Notes under the pieces: model-generated
The model's input: the letters and a program-made list of their open reading frames with translations, nothing else
Databases searched by the model: none
What the model was told of the DNA's origin: nothing
Origin: Thermoplasmata archaeon
Lineage (GTDB): Archaea; Thermoplasmatota; E2; JACPAO01; JAHFTW01
DNA length: 64,000 nucleotides
NCBI GenBank assembly: GCA_023269235.1
Contig: JAHFTW010000004.1
Coordinates: 1 to 64,000, forward strand
Reading direction: 5' to 3'
Program-made: the position numbers and the translations under genes
In this document: one piece after another, positions 26,943 through 35,159 of the stretch
Position numbering within the stretch: the first letter of the stretch is position 1
Layout: every line of letters starts with the position of its first letter

Positions 26943-27418
26943 AGGCTCTGGGACGCCGCCCGGGCGGCGACCTTCTCGATGATCTTGCGCGTGCCATCGA
27001 GGTCGCCCATGAAATGGGGCAAGCGAACCACTTTGCAAGGGACGCCGCGGGCGGCGCAGGCGGCGGCGACCTTGGCCTCGTCATAGGCCTGGTCGAAGCC
27101 GAGCGCGAAGACGTCGGGGCGCAACTCCTCGATGATGCGGTAGTAGTCGCCGTGGTGGCCAAGCACGGCCTGGTCCACGGCCTTGAGGGCCGCGACCATG
27201 CGGCGGCGGTGCTCCTCGGGCGTGATGGGGGCGTGCTTCTCGCGCGCCGCGGAGGCGTCGCGGGCGAGGACGACGACCAGCTCGTCGCCGAGCGCCCTGG
27301 CGGCCTCCAGCATCGCGATGTGGCCGGGGTGCAAGAGGTCGAAGACGCCGGTCGTCATGACGCGCACGTGCGGCCGCGGGGCGGACGCCTGAGGGGCGGT
27401 CGCGGCGGCCTCGTTCAC
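26933..27418 (-). CDS. ribL: FAD synthase, archaeal RibL type
   Basis: A 161-residue nucleotidyltransferase that adenylates FMN to FAD in archaea. The motif GVFDLLHPGH (near residue 23) is the cytidylyltransferase-type HxGH site, followed by LARDASAAREK and an R-x-x-M-V-A-A-L-K segment. ALGFDQAYDEAKVAAAC matches the archaeal enzyme. The start is GTG at 27418, overlapping the ribB stop (GTGA), so expression is coupled to ribB. An ATG near residue 20 is too close to the active site. Confidence 0.9.
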   Translation of the reverse strand: MNEAAATAPQASAPRPHVRVMTTGVFDLLHPGHIAMLEAARALGDELVVVLARDASAAREKHAPITPEEHRRRMVAALKAVDQAVLGHHGDYYRIIEELRPDVFALGFDQAYDEAKVAAACAARGVPCKVVRLPHFMGDLDGTRKIIEKVAARAASQSLYP

Positions 27419-28134
27419 GCCGGGACGGTCGCCTTCCACGCCGCGACGACGTCGGCGCCGGTCAAAAAGACCAACCCGTGCTTCTTGGCGTACGTCTGGG
27501 CGTCGGCCTTCGAGAGGGCGCGGCCCGTGCTGGGGTCCAGCATCTCGCAAATCGAGGTGCTCGGGACGAGGCCGGCAAGGCGCGCCAGCTCGAGCGAGAG
27601 CTCGGTGTGGCCTTGGCGCTTGGCGAGGCCGCCGGGGTGGCCGTTGAGGAGGATGGCGTGGCCGGGCGTGCGGAACTGCGCGCCGAACTCCTGCTGTGCC
27701 GCGTGGGCGGCCTTCGACCCGATGCCATCGAGAAAGCGTGCGAGTTCCGTGATGGTGAGGCTGCGGTCCCCGTCGGGAATTCCCGTGAAGGTCTTGCGGT
27801 GGTTGATGGTGATGCCGAAACTGGACTTTGAGGGGTCGTAGCGCAGGTCGTTGGCGCGCATGTGCGCGAGGACCGGGTGCGCGGCGCTCATCCCGGAGAG
27901 CAGGTCGGCGGCGAACGGGAGGCCGAGCTTCTGGTGGTGCTCCGGGGCGACGGTGGTGCACAGAAGGCCGCCGCCGTCGGTGCGCAGGGCGCGGATGGCC
28001 TCCGGGGTCGCGAACTGGGAGGCGACGACCATGTCGGTCTCGCCTTCGCGGCCGTCGGCGTCGTACAGGAGGACGATCTGGCCGGCCTGGAGGGCGGAGA
28101 GGGCGGCAGGCAGCGGGCCGGCGCTGGAGGGCAC
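27415..28134 (-). CDS. ribB: 3,4-dihydroxy-2-butanone-4-phosphate synthase
   Basis: The enzyme converts ribulose 5-phosphate to the C4 unit used by RibH. Family residues are seen in YDADGREGETDMVVASQFA, ALRTDGGGLLCTTV, FGITINHRKTFTGIPDGDRSLTI and FRTPGHAILLNGHPGGLAKRQGHTELSLELARLAGL. The start is uncertain: the ORF is open from a TTG at 28182, but no ATG exists and I favour the GTG at 28134, which leaves 239 residues. RibL follows with a GTGA overlap. An inverted repeat lies upstream at 28181-28201. Confidence 0.88.
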   Translation of the reverse strand: MPSSAGPLPAALSALQAGQIVLLYDADGREGETDMVVASQFATPEAIRALRTDGGGLLCTTVAPEHHQKLGLPFAADLLSGMSAAHPVLAHMRANDLRYDPSKSSFGITINHRKTFTGIPDGDRSLTITELARFLDGIGSKAAHAAQQEFGAQFRTPGHAILLNGHPGGLAKRQGHTELSLELARLAGLVPSTSICEMLDPSTGRALSKADAQTYAKKHGLVFLTGADVVAAWKATVPA

Positions 28135-28180
28135 GATGCCGTCCAGCCCAGGCGAGGATATCAAAGGTGAGTTTGGAGCC

Positions 28181-28201
28181 AAAAACGAGTAATTCGTTTT
28201 T
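28181..28201. repeat. perfect inverted repeat upstream of ribB
   Basis: AAAAACGA, then GTAAT, then TCGTTTTT: an 8-base perfect inverted repeat around a 5-base centre, in an A/T-rich patch. It lies 47 bases upstream of the proposed ribB GTG and overlaps the alternative TTG start. The position suits a repressor operator covering the promoter of the ribB-ribL pair. Confidence 0.55.
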
Positions 28202-28228
28202 CCAGGAGCTGGCTCCAGTGAAGCGCTC

Positions 28229-28285
28229 TAAAAACCAAAAAACGGGTTGGAAAAGCAGGAAAGAAGAAAGAAAAGGATGGAAAGA
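28229..28285 (-). terminator. T-rich termination region after rps17e
   Basis: Read on the minus strand after the S17e stop, this stretch contains repeated T tracts, including runs of six and five. It is the most A/T-rich piece of the core region, and archaeal RNA polymerase terminates at such U-rich runs. The same interval must also hold the ribB promoter. Confidence 0.45.
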
Positions 28286-28307
28286 GGAACCAGGGAAGCC
28301 GGCGCGC

Positions 28308-28541
28308 TTACGCGGCGGGCTTGCCCGACTCGGCGGCGGCCTCGACGGTCGCGGCCTCCCAGTTCTTCCGGTAGGTGGTGACGTAGCCGGCGATGCGGTT
28401 GCGGAAGACGGTGGTCTTGACGTCGGTCAGCTGGGCGACGACCTTCTTGTTGTGGTCGAAGTCGCCCGTGAACTGGTCGTTGTACTTCTTCACCAGGTCG
28501 ATCGCGACGCGCTTGATGTAGGTCTGGCGGATGTTGCCCAT
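28308..28541 (-). CDS. rps17e: 30S ribosomal protein S17e
   Basis: A 77-residue archaeal/eukaryotic ribosomal protein. The family signature covers most of the protein: [17 protein letters not shown], the [20 protein letters not shown] block, and [15 protein letters not shown]. The ATG is preceded by GGTGAT, complementary to the anti-Shine-Dalgarno region of archaeal 16S rRNA, and a TATA box lies at 28577-28585. It is a single-gene unit. Confidence 0.95.
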   Translation of the reverse strand: MGNIRQTYIKRVAIDLVKKYNDQFTGDFDHNKKVVAQLTDVKTTVFRNRIAGYVTTYRKNWEAATVEAAAESGKPAA

Positions 28542-28576
28542 ACAATCACCGGATGGGAGTTCGTGAGAAGAAGACC

Positions 28577-28585
28577 GATATAAGC
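28577..28585 (-). promoter_or_regulatory. TATA box of rps17e
   Basis: Minus strand GCTTATATC is centred 40 bases before the S17e ATG. It predicts a 14-base leader just long enough to carry the GGTGAT ribosome-binding site. Confidence 0.55.
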
Positions 28586-28662
28586 TTCACCTGGAGGCCC
28601 CCAGGATAGACGGGCGCGGCCTTGGCGCATCCTTCATCATCGCGCACAGGGTCGTGCTCCGC

Positions 28663-28899
28663 ATGGGACGGCTAGCTTGGGGGGCGGCGACCACCACCGT
28701 CGCCGGCTTCCTCCTGCGCGTCGCCACCGCGACCCCGTCCGCCAACGCGACCTCGGATCCGTTCCTCGACAACGTCCCGTCGCTCGCCCTCAGCACCGCT
28801 GGCGCCAGCCCGGTCCTCTGGGTGCTTCTCGCGGTCGCGTGCTCCGGCCTCATCGCCGTCGGCTACTTCGCGTTCAAGCTGGCCCGCAGCCGGCTCTAG
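28663..28899 (+). CDS. small single-pass membrane protein with signal-like N-terminus
   Basis: A 78-residue protein (an alternative GTG at 28654 adds three residues). The first 25 residues are hydrophobic and signal-peptide-like, a short polar Asn/Ser segment follows, and residues 47-70 (PVLWVLLAVACSGLIAVGYF) form a transmembrane helix ending in basic residues. Codons are GC-rich at third positions like neighbouring genes. There is no recognised family. It is divergent from rps17e. Confidence 0.5.
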   Translation: MGRLAWGAATTTVAGFLLRVATATPSANATSDPFLDNVPSLALSTAGASPVLWVLLAVACSGLIAVGYFAFKLARSRL

Positions 28900-28922
28900 G
28901 GCGGCGACCGAAGATCCGGGTC

Positions 28923-29579
28923 GTGTTCGACGACCTGACGGCAAGGACCAAGAAGCCCGGCGGGCGATGGCGCCGCGTGCGTTGGACCGTGGCGTTGGTG
29001 GCGCTGCTGCTCGCCGGGTGCGCTTCTCAGGCGGTCCCGCCCGCCGCTGCCCCCGACGACGACGGGGTGAGCGCGACCGCGGTCCGCGTCGAGCCCACGA
29101 CCACCCGCCTCGACCGGTCCGGGGCCTTCGGGCTGGGCTTCTGCCCGAACGCGCTCCGCTCCTGCGACGCCCCAGTTCCCGTCCTTGCCAACACGTCCTG
29201 GAAGCAGGACGTGGCCGACGACGCGGCGCTCTTCTGGCGCGTCAACGCGACCCTTGCCTGGGACCGGCCTTGGGAGGTCGGCCTCGTGCTCCGGCTTGAG
29301 GCGCTCCACTCCCCGCAGTGCGGCGGCGAGAACGACACCGCCACGTGCGAGGGCACGCGCCTCCTCCTCAACATTCCTCCGGGCAACCCGGCCCGTCTCG
29401 CGGGCGAGTTCATCCTCCGACCGGGGGAAGACGGGTTGCGCGTCACCGCCGCCCCGGACTACCTGGGCAGCACCTTGGAAGGGAATTTGGCTTTCTTGCA
29501 CCCCGCCCACTTGGAAGGGACCATCCTTGCGTTCCGTCCCGCCGGCCCACCCGTGGCGCTTGACGTTGGGCAAGGCTGA
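28923..29579 (+). CDS. secreted lipoprotein, function unknown
   Basis: A 218-residue protein starting at GTG 28923. It has a basic N-terminus, a hydrophobic stretch with lipobox (ALLLAGC, Cys near residue 31), then a Pro/Ala linker. The mature part has two Cys pairs (FCPNALRSCDAP and QCGGENDTATCEG) and looks beta-rich. No family is recognised. An alternative start inside the Arg-rich region would give a more typical signal peptide. It follows the small membrane protein by 23 bases and precedes the fluoride channel. Confidence 0.6.
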   Translation: MFDDLTARTKKPGGRWRRVRWTVALVALLLAGCASQAVPPAAAPDDDGVSATAVRVEPTTTRLDRSGAFGLGFCPNALRSCDAPVPVLANTSWKQDVADDAALFWRVNATLAWDRPWEVGLVLRLEALHSPQCGGENDTATCEGTRLLLNIPPGNPARLAGEFILRPGEDGLRVTAAPDYLGSTLEGNLAFLHPAHLEGTILAFRPAGPPVALDVGQG

Positions 29580-29604
29580 TGCCGGCGCCAGGCTTGACGA
29601 GGTC

Positions 29605-29991
29605 GTGGACCTGCGCGACGTCGGCCTCGTGGCCGTGGGCGGCGCCCTCGGCGCGGTCGCGCGCTTTGCCCTCAGCGACGCCTGGCCGACGCGGCCTGGC
29701 GGCGTCCCATGGGCGACCTTGGCCGTGAACTTGGTCGGCGCGTTCGCCATCGGGGCGCTGCTGATGCCGTCCGGGATGGAGCACGGGACTCGCCTGTTCG
29801 TCGCCGTCGGCGTCCTGGGCGGCTTCACGACGCTCTCGACGTTCAGCTTCGAGGCGGTGGACCTGTGGCGCGGTGGCCACGCCGCCATCGCGGGACTGTA
29901 TCTCGCCGCGACGGGGGCGGGGGGGCCGCTCATGGCACTGGCAGGCTGGCGGCTGGCGGTGGCGTTCGGCGCGGGTTCGCCTGCCCCGTAA
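29605..29991 (+). CDS. crcB: fluoride ion channel CrcB/FluC
   Basis: A 128-residue four-helix protein; FluC dimers export fluoride passively. Signatures: VGGALGAVARFAL in helix 1, NLVGAFAIGALL in helix 2 (with the conserved Asn), and GVLGGFTTLSTFSFEAVDL in helix 3 with the Phe and Thr/Ser track and Na+ site. The start is uncertain: GTG 29605 gives the usual length, while a TTG at 29566 would overlap the preceding lipoprotein gene. Confidence 0.88.
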   Translation: MDLRDVGLVAVGGALGAVARFALSDAWPTRPGGVPWATLAVNLVGAFAIGALLMPSGMEHGTRLFVAVGVLGGFTTLSTFSFEAVDLWRGGHAAIAGLYLAATGAGGPLMALAGWRLAVAFGAGSPAP

Positions 29992-30001
29992 TTCCCATCG
30001 C

Positions 30002-31489
30002 TCAGAACAGCGACTTCTGCCCCGCCTTCGGCGAAGGCTTCTTCGTTTTCTCCGCTGGCGCGTCAACCTCGGCGTCGTCCGCAAGCGCAACCTTCGCCTT
30101 CCCCTTCGAGGGCTTCTCGTCGGCCTCCGGAGGGTTGGCGGCGGCGCGGATGGCCTTCAGGTTCACGCTGGTCCCTTCGGTGCCAAGCAGCATGAGGACC
30201 TCCTCGTCCTCCAACTCCAGTTCTTGCGTCATCGCGACGGCGAACTCGCGGTCCATTCGGAACAGCGCCGCGACGGTCTCGACTTGGTCCTGGCGCGCCT
30301 TGCGCTTGCTCATGTGCGTGAGGCGCCCGAGGCGGTTGGCGAGCTCGTCCTTGGCCTGGCGCACGCCCTTCGTGCGGCCCATCTTGCTGAGCCACTGCGG
30401 GAAGCCGAAGGGGACGAAGTCGCGGTACTCGTGGCGGCGCGCGGCCATGACGCCGATGGTCGCCATCTCGGAGGCGTAGCCCCACAGCGCGTAGTCCTGC
30501 GTGCGGCGCGTGCGGCCGAGGAACAGGTCGGCGCGCGCGAGGGCGTACGTGCCGGCGACGAGGTCGTGCGGGTCGCGGTACTCTTTCGGCAGGTTCTCGT
30601 TGATCCACAGCACCAAATCGTCCGGCGTGGCGTCGGTCTGGAAGGTCTCCTTCTTCAGTTCCTCGATGGAGCGGCCTTTCAGCACGTGGCGCACCAGGTC
30701 GAAGAGGCTCGTCTCGGTGTCGCGCGTGCCGAGCCCCTTGAGGTCCGCGAGCTTGAGGTGCGTGCGGCCTTGGCCGTGCGCCTGCAGGTCGCGCACCGCG
30801 GCGCGAAGGTCGCCCTCCGCTGAGATGGCGATCTGCTCGAGTGCGTCGCGGTCGGCGGCGAGGCCCTCCTCGTGCGCGATGCGCGCGAGCGCGGGCGTCA
30901 TGCTGCGCGCCTGGACCTTGCTGAACTTCACGAGCTCGGCGAGCGTCTTGAGGGCGGCGCCGGAGCCCTTCTCGAGCGCGTAGAGATCGTTGACGATGAG
31001 GAGGACCGGTTGGCGCGTGGCGCGGATGGTCTCCAGGATGGCGCCCTTGCCGCCGGAGTCGGAGAAGTCCTCGGTCTCGGTCTTGGCGCCCGGAGCGCGT
31101 TCGGTGAGGTTGTCGGCCTCGTCGAGGATGATGAGTTTGCGGCCGCCGTCGGAGCCGGTGGCGTGGAAGGAGCCGTCGGAGGCGAAGGTCTGGTGGACGG
31201 CACCCGCGAGCGCGACCTTCTGGATGGCCGAGGCGTTGCGGGCGTCGGAGGCGTTGAGCTCGATGACGGACCAGCCCATGTCGGCGGCGAGCGCGAGCGC
31301 GGCCGAGGTCTTCCCGGTCCCCGGCGGGCCGGCGAGGATCAGCGCCTTGCGGGCCGGCACGCCGCCCTTCCACGCCGCGCCCCATTCGCGCAGCCGCGCC
31401 ACGGCCGGGCCGTTGCCGACGAGGTCGGCAAGACCCTTCGGTCGGTAGCGCTCGGTCCAGTCCACGGAGGCGGGACCGGTTCGCTCCAT
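30002..31489 (-). CDS. rfcL: replication factor C large subunit
   Basis: A 495-residue clamp loader subunit that loads PCNA with RfcS. Near the N-terminus WTERYRPKGLADLVG is the RFC box; Walker A AGPPGTGKTS is at 53-62 and Walker B LIILDEADNL follows. The middle is the AAA+ lid and collar (SIEELKKETFQTDATPDDLVLWINENLP). The C-terminus is Lys/Glu-rich and ends in QKSLF, a short PCNA-interacting (PIP-like) motif. Length and domain order are normal for archaeal RfcL. Confidence 0.95.
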   Translation of the reverse strand: MERTGPASVDWTERYRPKGLADLVGNGPAVARLREWGAAWKGGVPARKALILAGPPGTGKTSAALALAADMGWSVIELNASDARNASAIQKVALAGAVHQTFASDGSFHATGSDGGRKLIILDEADNLTERAPGAKTETEDFSDSGGKGAILETIRATRQPVLLIVNDLYALEKGSGAALKTLAELVKFSKVQARSMTPALARIAHEEGLAADRDALEQIAISAEGDLRAAVRDLQAHGQGRTHLKLADLKGLGTRDTETSLFDLVRHVLKGRSIEELKKETFQTDATPDDLVLWINENLPKEYRDPHDLVAGTYALARADLFLGRTRRTQDYALWGYASEMATIGVMAARRHEYRDFVPFGFPQWLSKMGRTKGVRQAKDELANRLGRLTHMSKRKARQDQVETVAALFRMDREFAVAMTQELELEDEEVLMLLGTEGTSVNLKAIRAAANPPEADEKPSKGKAKVALADDAEVDAPAEKTKKPSPKAGQKSLF

Positions 31490-31502
31490 ATGATTGCTCG
31501 CG

Positions 31503-32870
31503 CTATTTCCGGACGAGCTTGGCGAGCTCGGCGGCCGCGACGACGATGGGGTCGTACACGGGGCTGAAGGGCGGCGCGTACGCGGTTTCCACCTCGGCGA
31601 GCTTCTTCGCGGTGAGGCCGGCCTGGATGGCGACGGCGGCGGTGTTGATGCGGAGGGCCACCTCCTCCGGGCCGGCGAGCTGGCAGCCCAGGAGTTTTCC
31701 CGTGCCCGGTTCGGCGACGAGCTTGAGCGCCATGTCGGCGACGCCGGGCATGTAGCCGGCCTTCGTCTTCGACTCGACGAGGTAGGCGACGGGGTCCATG
31801 CCCTCCTTCTTGGCCTCCGTCTCGGTGATGCCGGTCTGCGCGAAGGCGAGGCCGTGCACCCGCGTCACTTGCGTGCCAAGGACGCCCGGGAAGCTCATGG
31901 ATGGGGCAGGAATCTTGCTCAGGCTGGCCGCGATGTTGTCGCCGGCGACCTTGCCCATGCGGTTGGAGGGGAGCGCAAGCGCCATCGGCGTCGGGCGGCC
32001 CGTGACAAGGTGGCGCGCCGCGACGCAGTCGCCGGCGGCCCAGACGTCGTGGAAGTTGGTGTGCATGTTGTCGTCCACGAGCAGGTGGCCGGTCTTGGTC
32101 GAGTGCACGCCGGCCTTGACGGCGAACTGGGTGTTGGGCTCAACGCCCACGGCGACGACGGCGAGGTCCACGTCCAGGTCGTTCTTCGCCTCGACGCGGC
32201 CGAGGCCGCCCGGGGTCTTGCCGGGGGCGAAGCCCTTGACGTCGGCCTTGCGGTGCAGCGTGATGCCCTGCTCCTCGATCCACTCCTCGAGCCCGTCCGT
32301 CATGTCCGGGTCCATGCTGGAGAGGAGCCGCTCGCCACGGGCGAGGAGGTGGACGTCAGCGCCGAGCTCCAGGAACGCGGAGGCCATCTCGAGGCCGACG
32401 TAGCCGCCGCCCACGATGGCGACGCGGCGCGTGTCGGATTCGCGCAGGTGGCGGATGAGGCGCACGCCGTCGCCGACGTGGCGGATGGTGAAGACGCCGG
32501 CGAGGTCGCGCCCGGGGAACGGGTTGCGCGGCGACGAGCCGGTGGCGATGAGGAGCTTGTCGTACTGGATGGAGTCGCGGCCGGTGGGGCCGGCGAACGC
32601 GACCTCTTTGGTGTACGGGTTGAACGCGACGGCCTCGGTCTTGGCGCGGACCGTGATGCCGCGCTCGGCGGCGTCCTCCTCGGACAGCACGAGCAGTTGG
32701 CTCGGCTTCTCGACGGTTCCTTCGACGAGGTACGGGATGCCGCACGCGCTGTAGCTGATGTCGTGCCCGGCCTCGAGCACCTCGACCTCGAGATCGGGGG
32801 CGCGGCGCTTGGCTTTGCTCGCGGCGCTCATGCCGGCGGCGTTGCCGCCGATCACGACCAGCTTCGTCAT
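31503..32870 (-). CDS. CoA-disulfide reductase/NADH oxidase family flavoprotein
   Basis: A 455-residue FAD- and NAD(P)H-dependent oxidoreductase. FAD site VIGGNAAGMSAASKAKR is at the N-terminus. The redox-active Cys lies in SYSACGIPYLVEG near residue 43, the single-Cys type of CoA-disulfide reductases and NADH oxidases. The NAD site is VAIVGGGYVGLEMASAF, and WAAGDCVAA is the second FAD motif. The C-terminal dimerisation domain ends at LAKLVRK. Roles in thiol redox balance or oxygen reduction are possible. Confidence 0.9.
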   Translation of the reverse strand: MTKLVVIGGNAAGMSAASKAKRRAPDLEVEVLEAGHDISYSACGIPYLVEGTVEKPSQLLVLSEEDAAERGITVRAKTEAVAFNPYTKEVAFAGPTGRDSIQYDKLLIATGSSPRNPFPGRDLAGVFTIRHVGDGVRLIRHLRESDTRRVAIVGGGYVGLEMASAFLELGADVHLLARGERLLSSMDPDMTDGLEEWIEEQGITLHRKADVKGFAPGKTPGGLGRVEAKNDLDVDLAVVAVGVEPNTQFAVKAGVHSTKTGHLLVDDNMHTNFHDVWAAGDCVAARHLVTGRPTPMALALPSNRMGKVAGDNIAASLSKIPAPSMSFPGVLGTQVTRVHGLAFAQTGITETEAKKEGMDPVAYLVESKTKAGYMPGVADMALKLVAEPGTGKLLGCQLAGPEEVALRINTAAVAIQAGLTAKKLAEVETAYAPPFSPVYDPIVVAAAELAKLVRK

Positions 32871-32919
32871 CGCCCGCTCGCAGGCCGCGGGGGGCCCTTA
32901 ACCTGCGCGCTTGGTGGCC

Positions 32920-33312
32920 TTAGCGGCCCGAAGGCGGCGCGGACCCGGCGGTGGGCTTGGCGCCGACCTTGCAGAAGATGGCGCCCATGAGAAGGACGAC
33001 CTGGAGGGGCGGCAGGAGGGAGGCGGTGAGGCCGAAGGCGAAGGCGCCAGACAGGTCACCGCGCTTGGCGCGGCCGTAAGAGAGGAAGCCGAAGACGCTG
33101 CCCACGATGCCGATGGCCCCGAAGATGCCGTAGACGATGGGCAAGGCGCGGAAAATCGCCCCGGCATTGGGGCTCGAGGATGACGACGTGCTGGCGCCGA
33201 CCACGGCGAGCACGATGGCCATGATGACGACCACGGCGCTCGCGACCACCTGCATGATGGACCCCACCAGCAGAAGGATTTCCCCGGCCTTCGTCATCCC
33301 GTCGTTGCTCAT
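32920..33312 (-). CDS. small four-helix membrane protein, function unknown
   Basis: A 130-residue protein with hydrophobic segments at about 10-38, 55-75, 85-110 and a short amphipathic C-terminus. A Ser run (STSSSSSPN) lies between helices 1 and 2. Gly-rich helices (VYGIFGAIGIVGSVFGFLSYG) resemble DUF4064-like proteins but I cannot confirm the family. It lies between the flavoprotein and threonine aldolase genes. Confidence 0.6.
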   Translation of the reverse strand: MSNDGMTKAGEILLLVGSIMQVVASAVVVIMAIVLAVVGASTSSSSSPNAGAIFRALPIVYGIFGAIGIVGSVFGFLSYGRAKRGDLSGAFAFGLTASLLPPLQVVLLMGAIFCKVGAKPTAGSAPPSGR

Positions 33313-33333
33313 GCCGGCGGCAGCGGGGGAGGC

Positions 33334-34392
33334 CTACTTGAGAGGTCGCTTGGCCGGGCGCAGGGCGGCGATGCGCTCGAGGGCTTCCTTGCCGTCGGCG
33401 GCGGAGACGTTGCGGTGGGTGACGAAGCGCACGACCGGGCCGGCGTCGCGGCGGCCCGCCAGGATGCCGGCCTTCTTGCACGCCTCCACGAACCCTTGCG
33501 CGGTCCAGCCGGTGCCGGTCGTGTCGGCCATGACCATGTTGGTCTCCGTCGCGGCGACGTCCACGCCGAAGCCGAGGCCAGCGAGGCCTTTCGCGAGGGC
33601 CTTCGCGTTGGCGTGGTCGTCGGCGAGCCGCTCGACGCACGTGTCGAGGGCGACGAGGCCGGCGGCGGCGAGGTGGCCGGCCTGGCGCATGCCGCCGCCC
33701 AGCGTCTTGCGGGCGAAGCGGGATTTGGCGACGAAGTCGGCGCTGCCCGCGACGAGTGAGCCGACGGGGGCGCTCAGCCCCTTGCTCAGGCAGACCATGA
33801 CAGAGTCGGCGCCCTTGCAGAGCGACGCGACCGAGGCCTTGCGCGCGATGGCGGCGTTCCAGACGCGGGCCCCGTCGAGGTGGAGCGTGGCGCCGTGGTC
33901 GTGCGCGGCGTCGGCGATGGTCCGGGTCTGGGCGGCGCTCCAGGTGCGGCCGCCGGACCAGTTGTGCGTGTTCTCGACGGCGACGACCTTGACGTGGGCG
34001 AAGTGCGGGTCCCGGGGGAGCCAGAAGCGCTCCAGGTCGGCGGGGGCGAACGTGCCGGCCTTGCCGGGGACGGGGAGGACGGCGGCGCCATAGAGCAGGG
34101 CGGCGGCTCCGCCTTCGTAGAAGCTGATGTGGCTGTGCGTCTCGGCGACGATGGCGCCGTTGCGGCCGGTGTGGACCCAGAGCGCCGCCTGGTTGCCCAT
34201 CGTGCCGGTGGGGACGAACAGGGCGGCCTCCATCCCCAGCAGTTTCGCGACCTTGTCCTGGAGCCGGTTCACGGTGGGGTCGTCGCCGTAGACGTCGTCG
34301 CCGACCTCGGCGGTGGCCATCGCGTGCCGCATCGCGTCCGTCGGCTGCGTGACGGTGTCGCTACGGTAGTCAAGGACGCGGGGCCCGGCCAT
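33334..34392 (-). CDS. ltaE: low-specificity threonine aldolase
   Basis: A 352-residue PLP enzyme cleaving threonine or allo-threonine to glycine and acetaldehyde. Family sequence: [17 protein letters not shown] at the N-terminus, [39 protein letters not shown] and [11 protein letters not shown]. The PLP Lys is in [13 protein letters not shown] near residue 206. Length is normal. Some homologues act on other beta-hydroxy amino acids. Confidence 0.93.
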   Translation of the reverse strand: MAGPRVLDYRSDTVTQPTDAMRHAMATAEVGDDVYGDDPTVNRLQDKVAKLLGMEAALFVPTGTMGNQAALWVHTGRNGAIVAETHSHISFYEGGAAALLYGAAVLPVPGKAGTFAPADLERFWLPRDPHFAHVKVVAVENTHNWSGGRTWSAAQTRTIADAAHDHGATLHLDGARVWNAAIARKASVASLCKGADSVMVCLSKGLSAPVGSLVAGSADFVAKSRFARKTLGGGMRQAGHLAAAGLVALDTCVERLADDHANAKALAKGLAGLGFGVDVAATETNMVMADTTGTGWTAQGFVEACKKAGILAGRRDAGPVVRFVTHRNVSAADGKEALERIAALRPAKRPLK

Positions 34393-34434
34393 GCGCGGCC
34401 CAGCGGGAGGCCTGGTGTAAGGGTTGGCCTGCGC

Positions 34435-34587
34435 CTACTCGTCGGTCGCGTCGTCGTCGGCGTGGCAGACGGCGTAGAGGCGGCTGAAGTAGGCCTCGGC
34501 CTGGTCGGGCGTGGTGGGTAAGCCCATGGCGTAGCCATAGACCGGCGTGCTGGCAAGGGTTGCGAGGGGTTGGTCGTGAGACACCAT
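34435..34587 (-). CDS. very small acidic protein
   Basis: A 50-residue ORF with a good ribosome-binding site (GGTGAT six bases before the ATG, as for rps17e). It starts MVSHDQPLATL and ends in the acidic HADDDATDE. Codons have G or C in third position almost throughout, as in real genes of this genome. It lies 36 bases downstream of another mini-gene of the same type. No homology is recognised. Confidence 0.45.
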   Translation of the reverse strand: MVSHDQPLATLASTPVYGYAMGLPTTPDQAEAYFSRLYAVCHADDDATDE

Positions 34588-34623
34588 CGAAATCACCGGG
34601 TTTGCGTGGAGCCGGTGCGACCC

Positions 34624-34764
34624 CTAGAGGTCGTGGACGACGGGCTCGGGGTCCGCATGGTGGACGTTCTTCGCCTTCGCCAGGAAGCCGTCGAGCTCCT
34701 GGTCGCGGTGGACCTCGTTCCACTGGTCCTTCGTTTGCTGATGCAGATGCGCGTTGGGCTGCAT
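34624..34764 (-). CDS. very small protein with helical, charged sequence
   Basis: A 46-residue ORF (MQPNAHLHQQTKDQWNEV at the start) with strongly genome-typical codon use. A TATA element (34787-34793) is centred 26 bases upstream. It is His-, Gln- and Asp-rich, hydrophilic and helical. It probably forms a two-gene unit with the 50-residue ORF downstream. Function unknown. Confidence 0.5.
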   Translation of the reverse strand: MQPNAHLHQQTKDQWNEVHRDQELDGFLAKAKNVHHADPEPVVHDL

Positions 34765-34786
34765 GACCCCTCCTTTCCTGCCTGGT

Positions 34787-34793
34787 CCCTATA
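34787..34793 (-). promoter_or_regulatory. TATA box of the mini-gene pair
   Basis: Minus strand TATAGGG is centred about 26 bases before the ATG at 34764, so the transcript would be leaderless. It is the main evidence, besides codon use, that the mini-genes are expressed. Confidence 0.45.
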
Positions 34794-34832
34794 GCCTGTT
34801 TCGGGCAAGGTTCAAACGGTGGACAGAGCCCG

Positions 34833-35159
34833 TCAGGATTTCGGGGGCCCTTCGGGGGATTCCGGCCCGTCCAGGTCGGGGTCGTAGGCCCAAGGGTCAT
34901 GCGCCCGGTGCAGCCGCCACCCGCGCCAGCCCCACTCGGCCCCGGTCCCCACGACCGCGACAAGAAGGAGGACAATGGCCAAGGCGACGGGCGCGACGCC
35001 ACCCCAACGCGTGCCCGCGATGCGCGTCCCACCGCCGAGGACGAAGAGAAGGACCATGGCGACCACGAAGCGGTTGCGGGCCATGTCGCGGGCGGCGCGC
35101 AGCGCGGCCACGGCGTCGAGCGCCGGCTCAGAAGACGGCGGGCTCACGGTACTCGCCAT
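34833..35159 (-). CDS. two-helix membrane protein, function unknown
   Basis: A 108-residue protein with two transmembrane helices ([20 protein letters not shown] and [23 protein letters not shown]) and a polar C-terminus rich in Asp, Pro and Glu. The ATG at 35159 overlaps the mutase 3' end by 32 bases; a GTG at 35111 would avoid this. The overlap suggests co-transcription with the mutase. No family recognised. Confidence 0.5.
   Translation of the reverse strand: MASTVSPPSSEPALDAVAALRAARDMARNRFVVAMVLLFVLGGGTRIAGTRWGGVAPVALAIVLLLVAVVGTGAEWGWRGWRLHRAHDPWAYDPDLDGPESPEGPPKS

Noticed and set aside
28141-28310. FMN riboswitch before ribB
   Set aside because: I do not see the conserved FMN aptamer, and such riboswitches are bacterial; only a DNA inverted repeat and T-rich tracts are visible.
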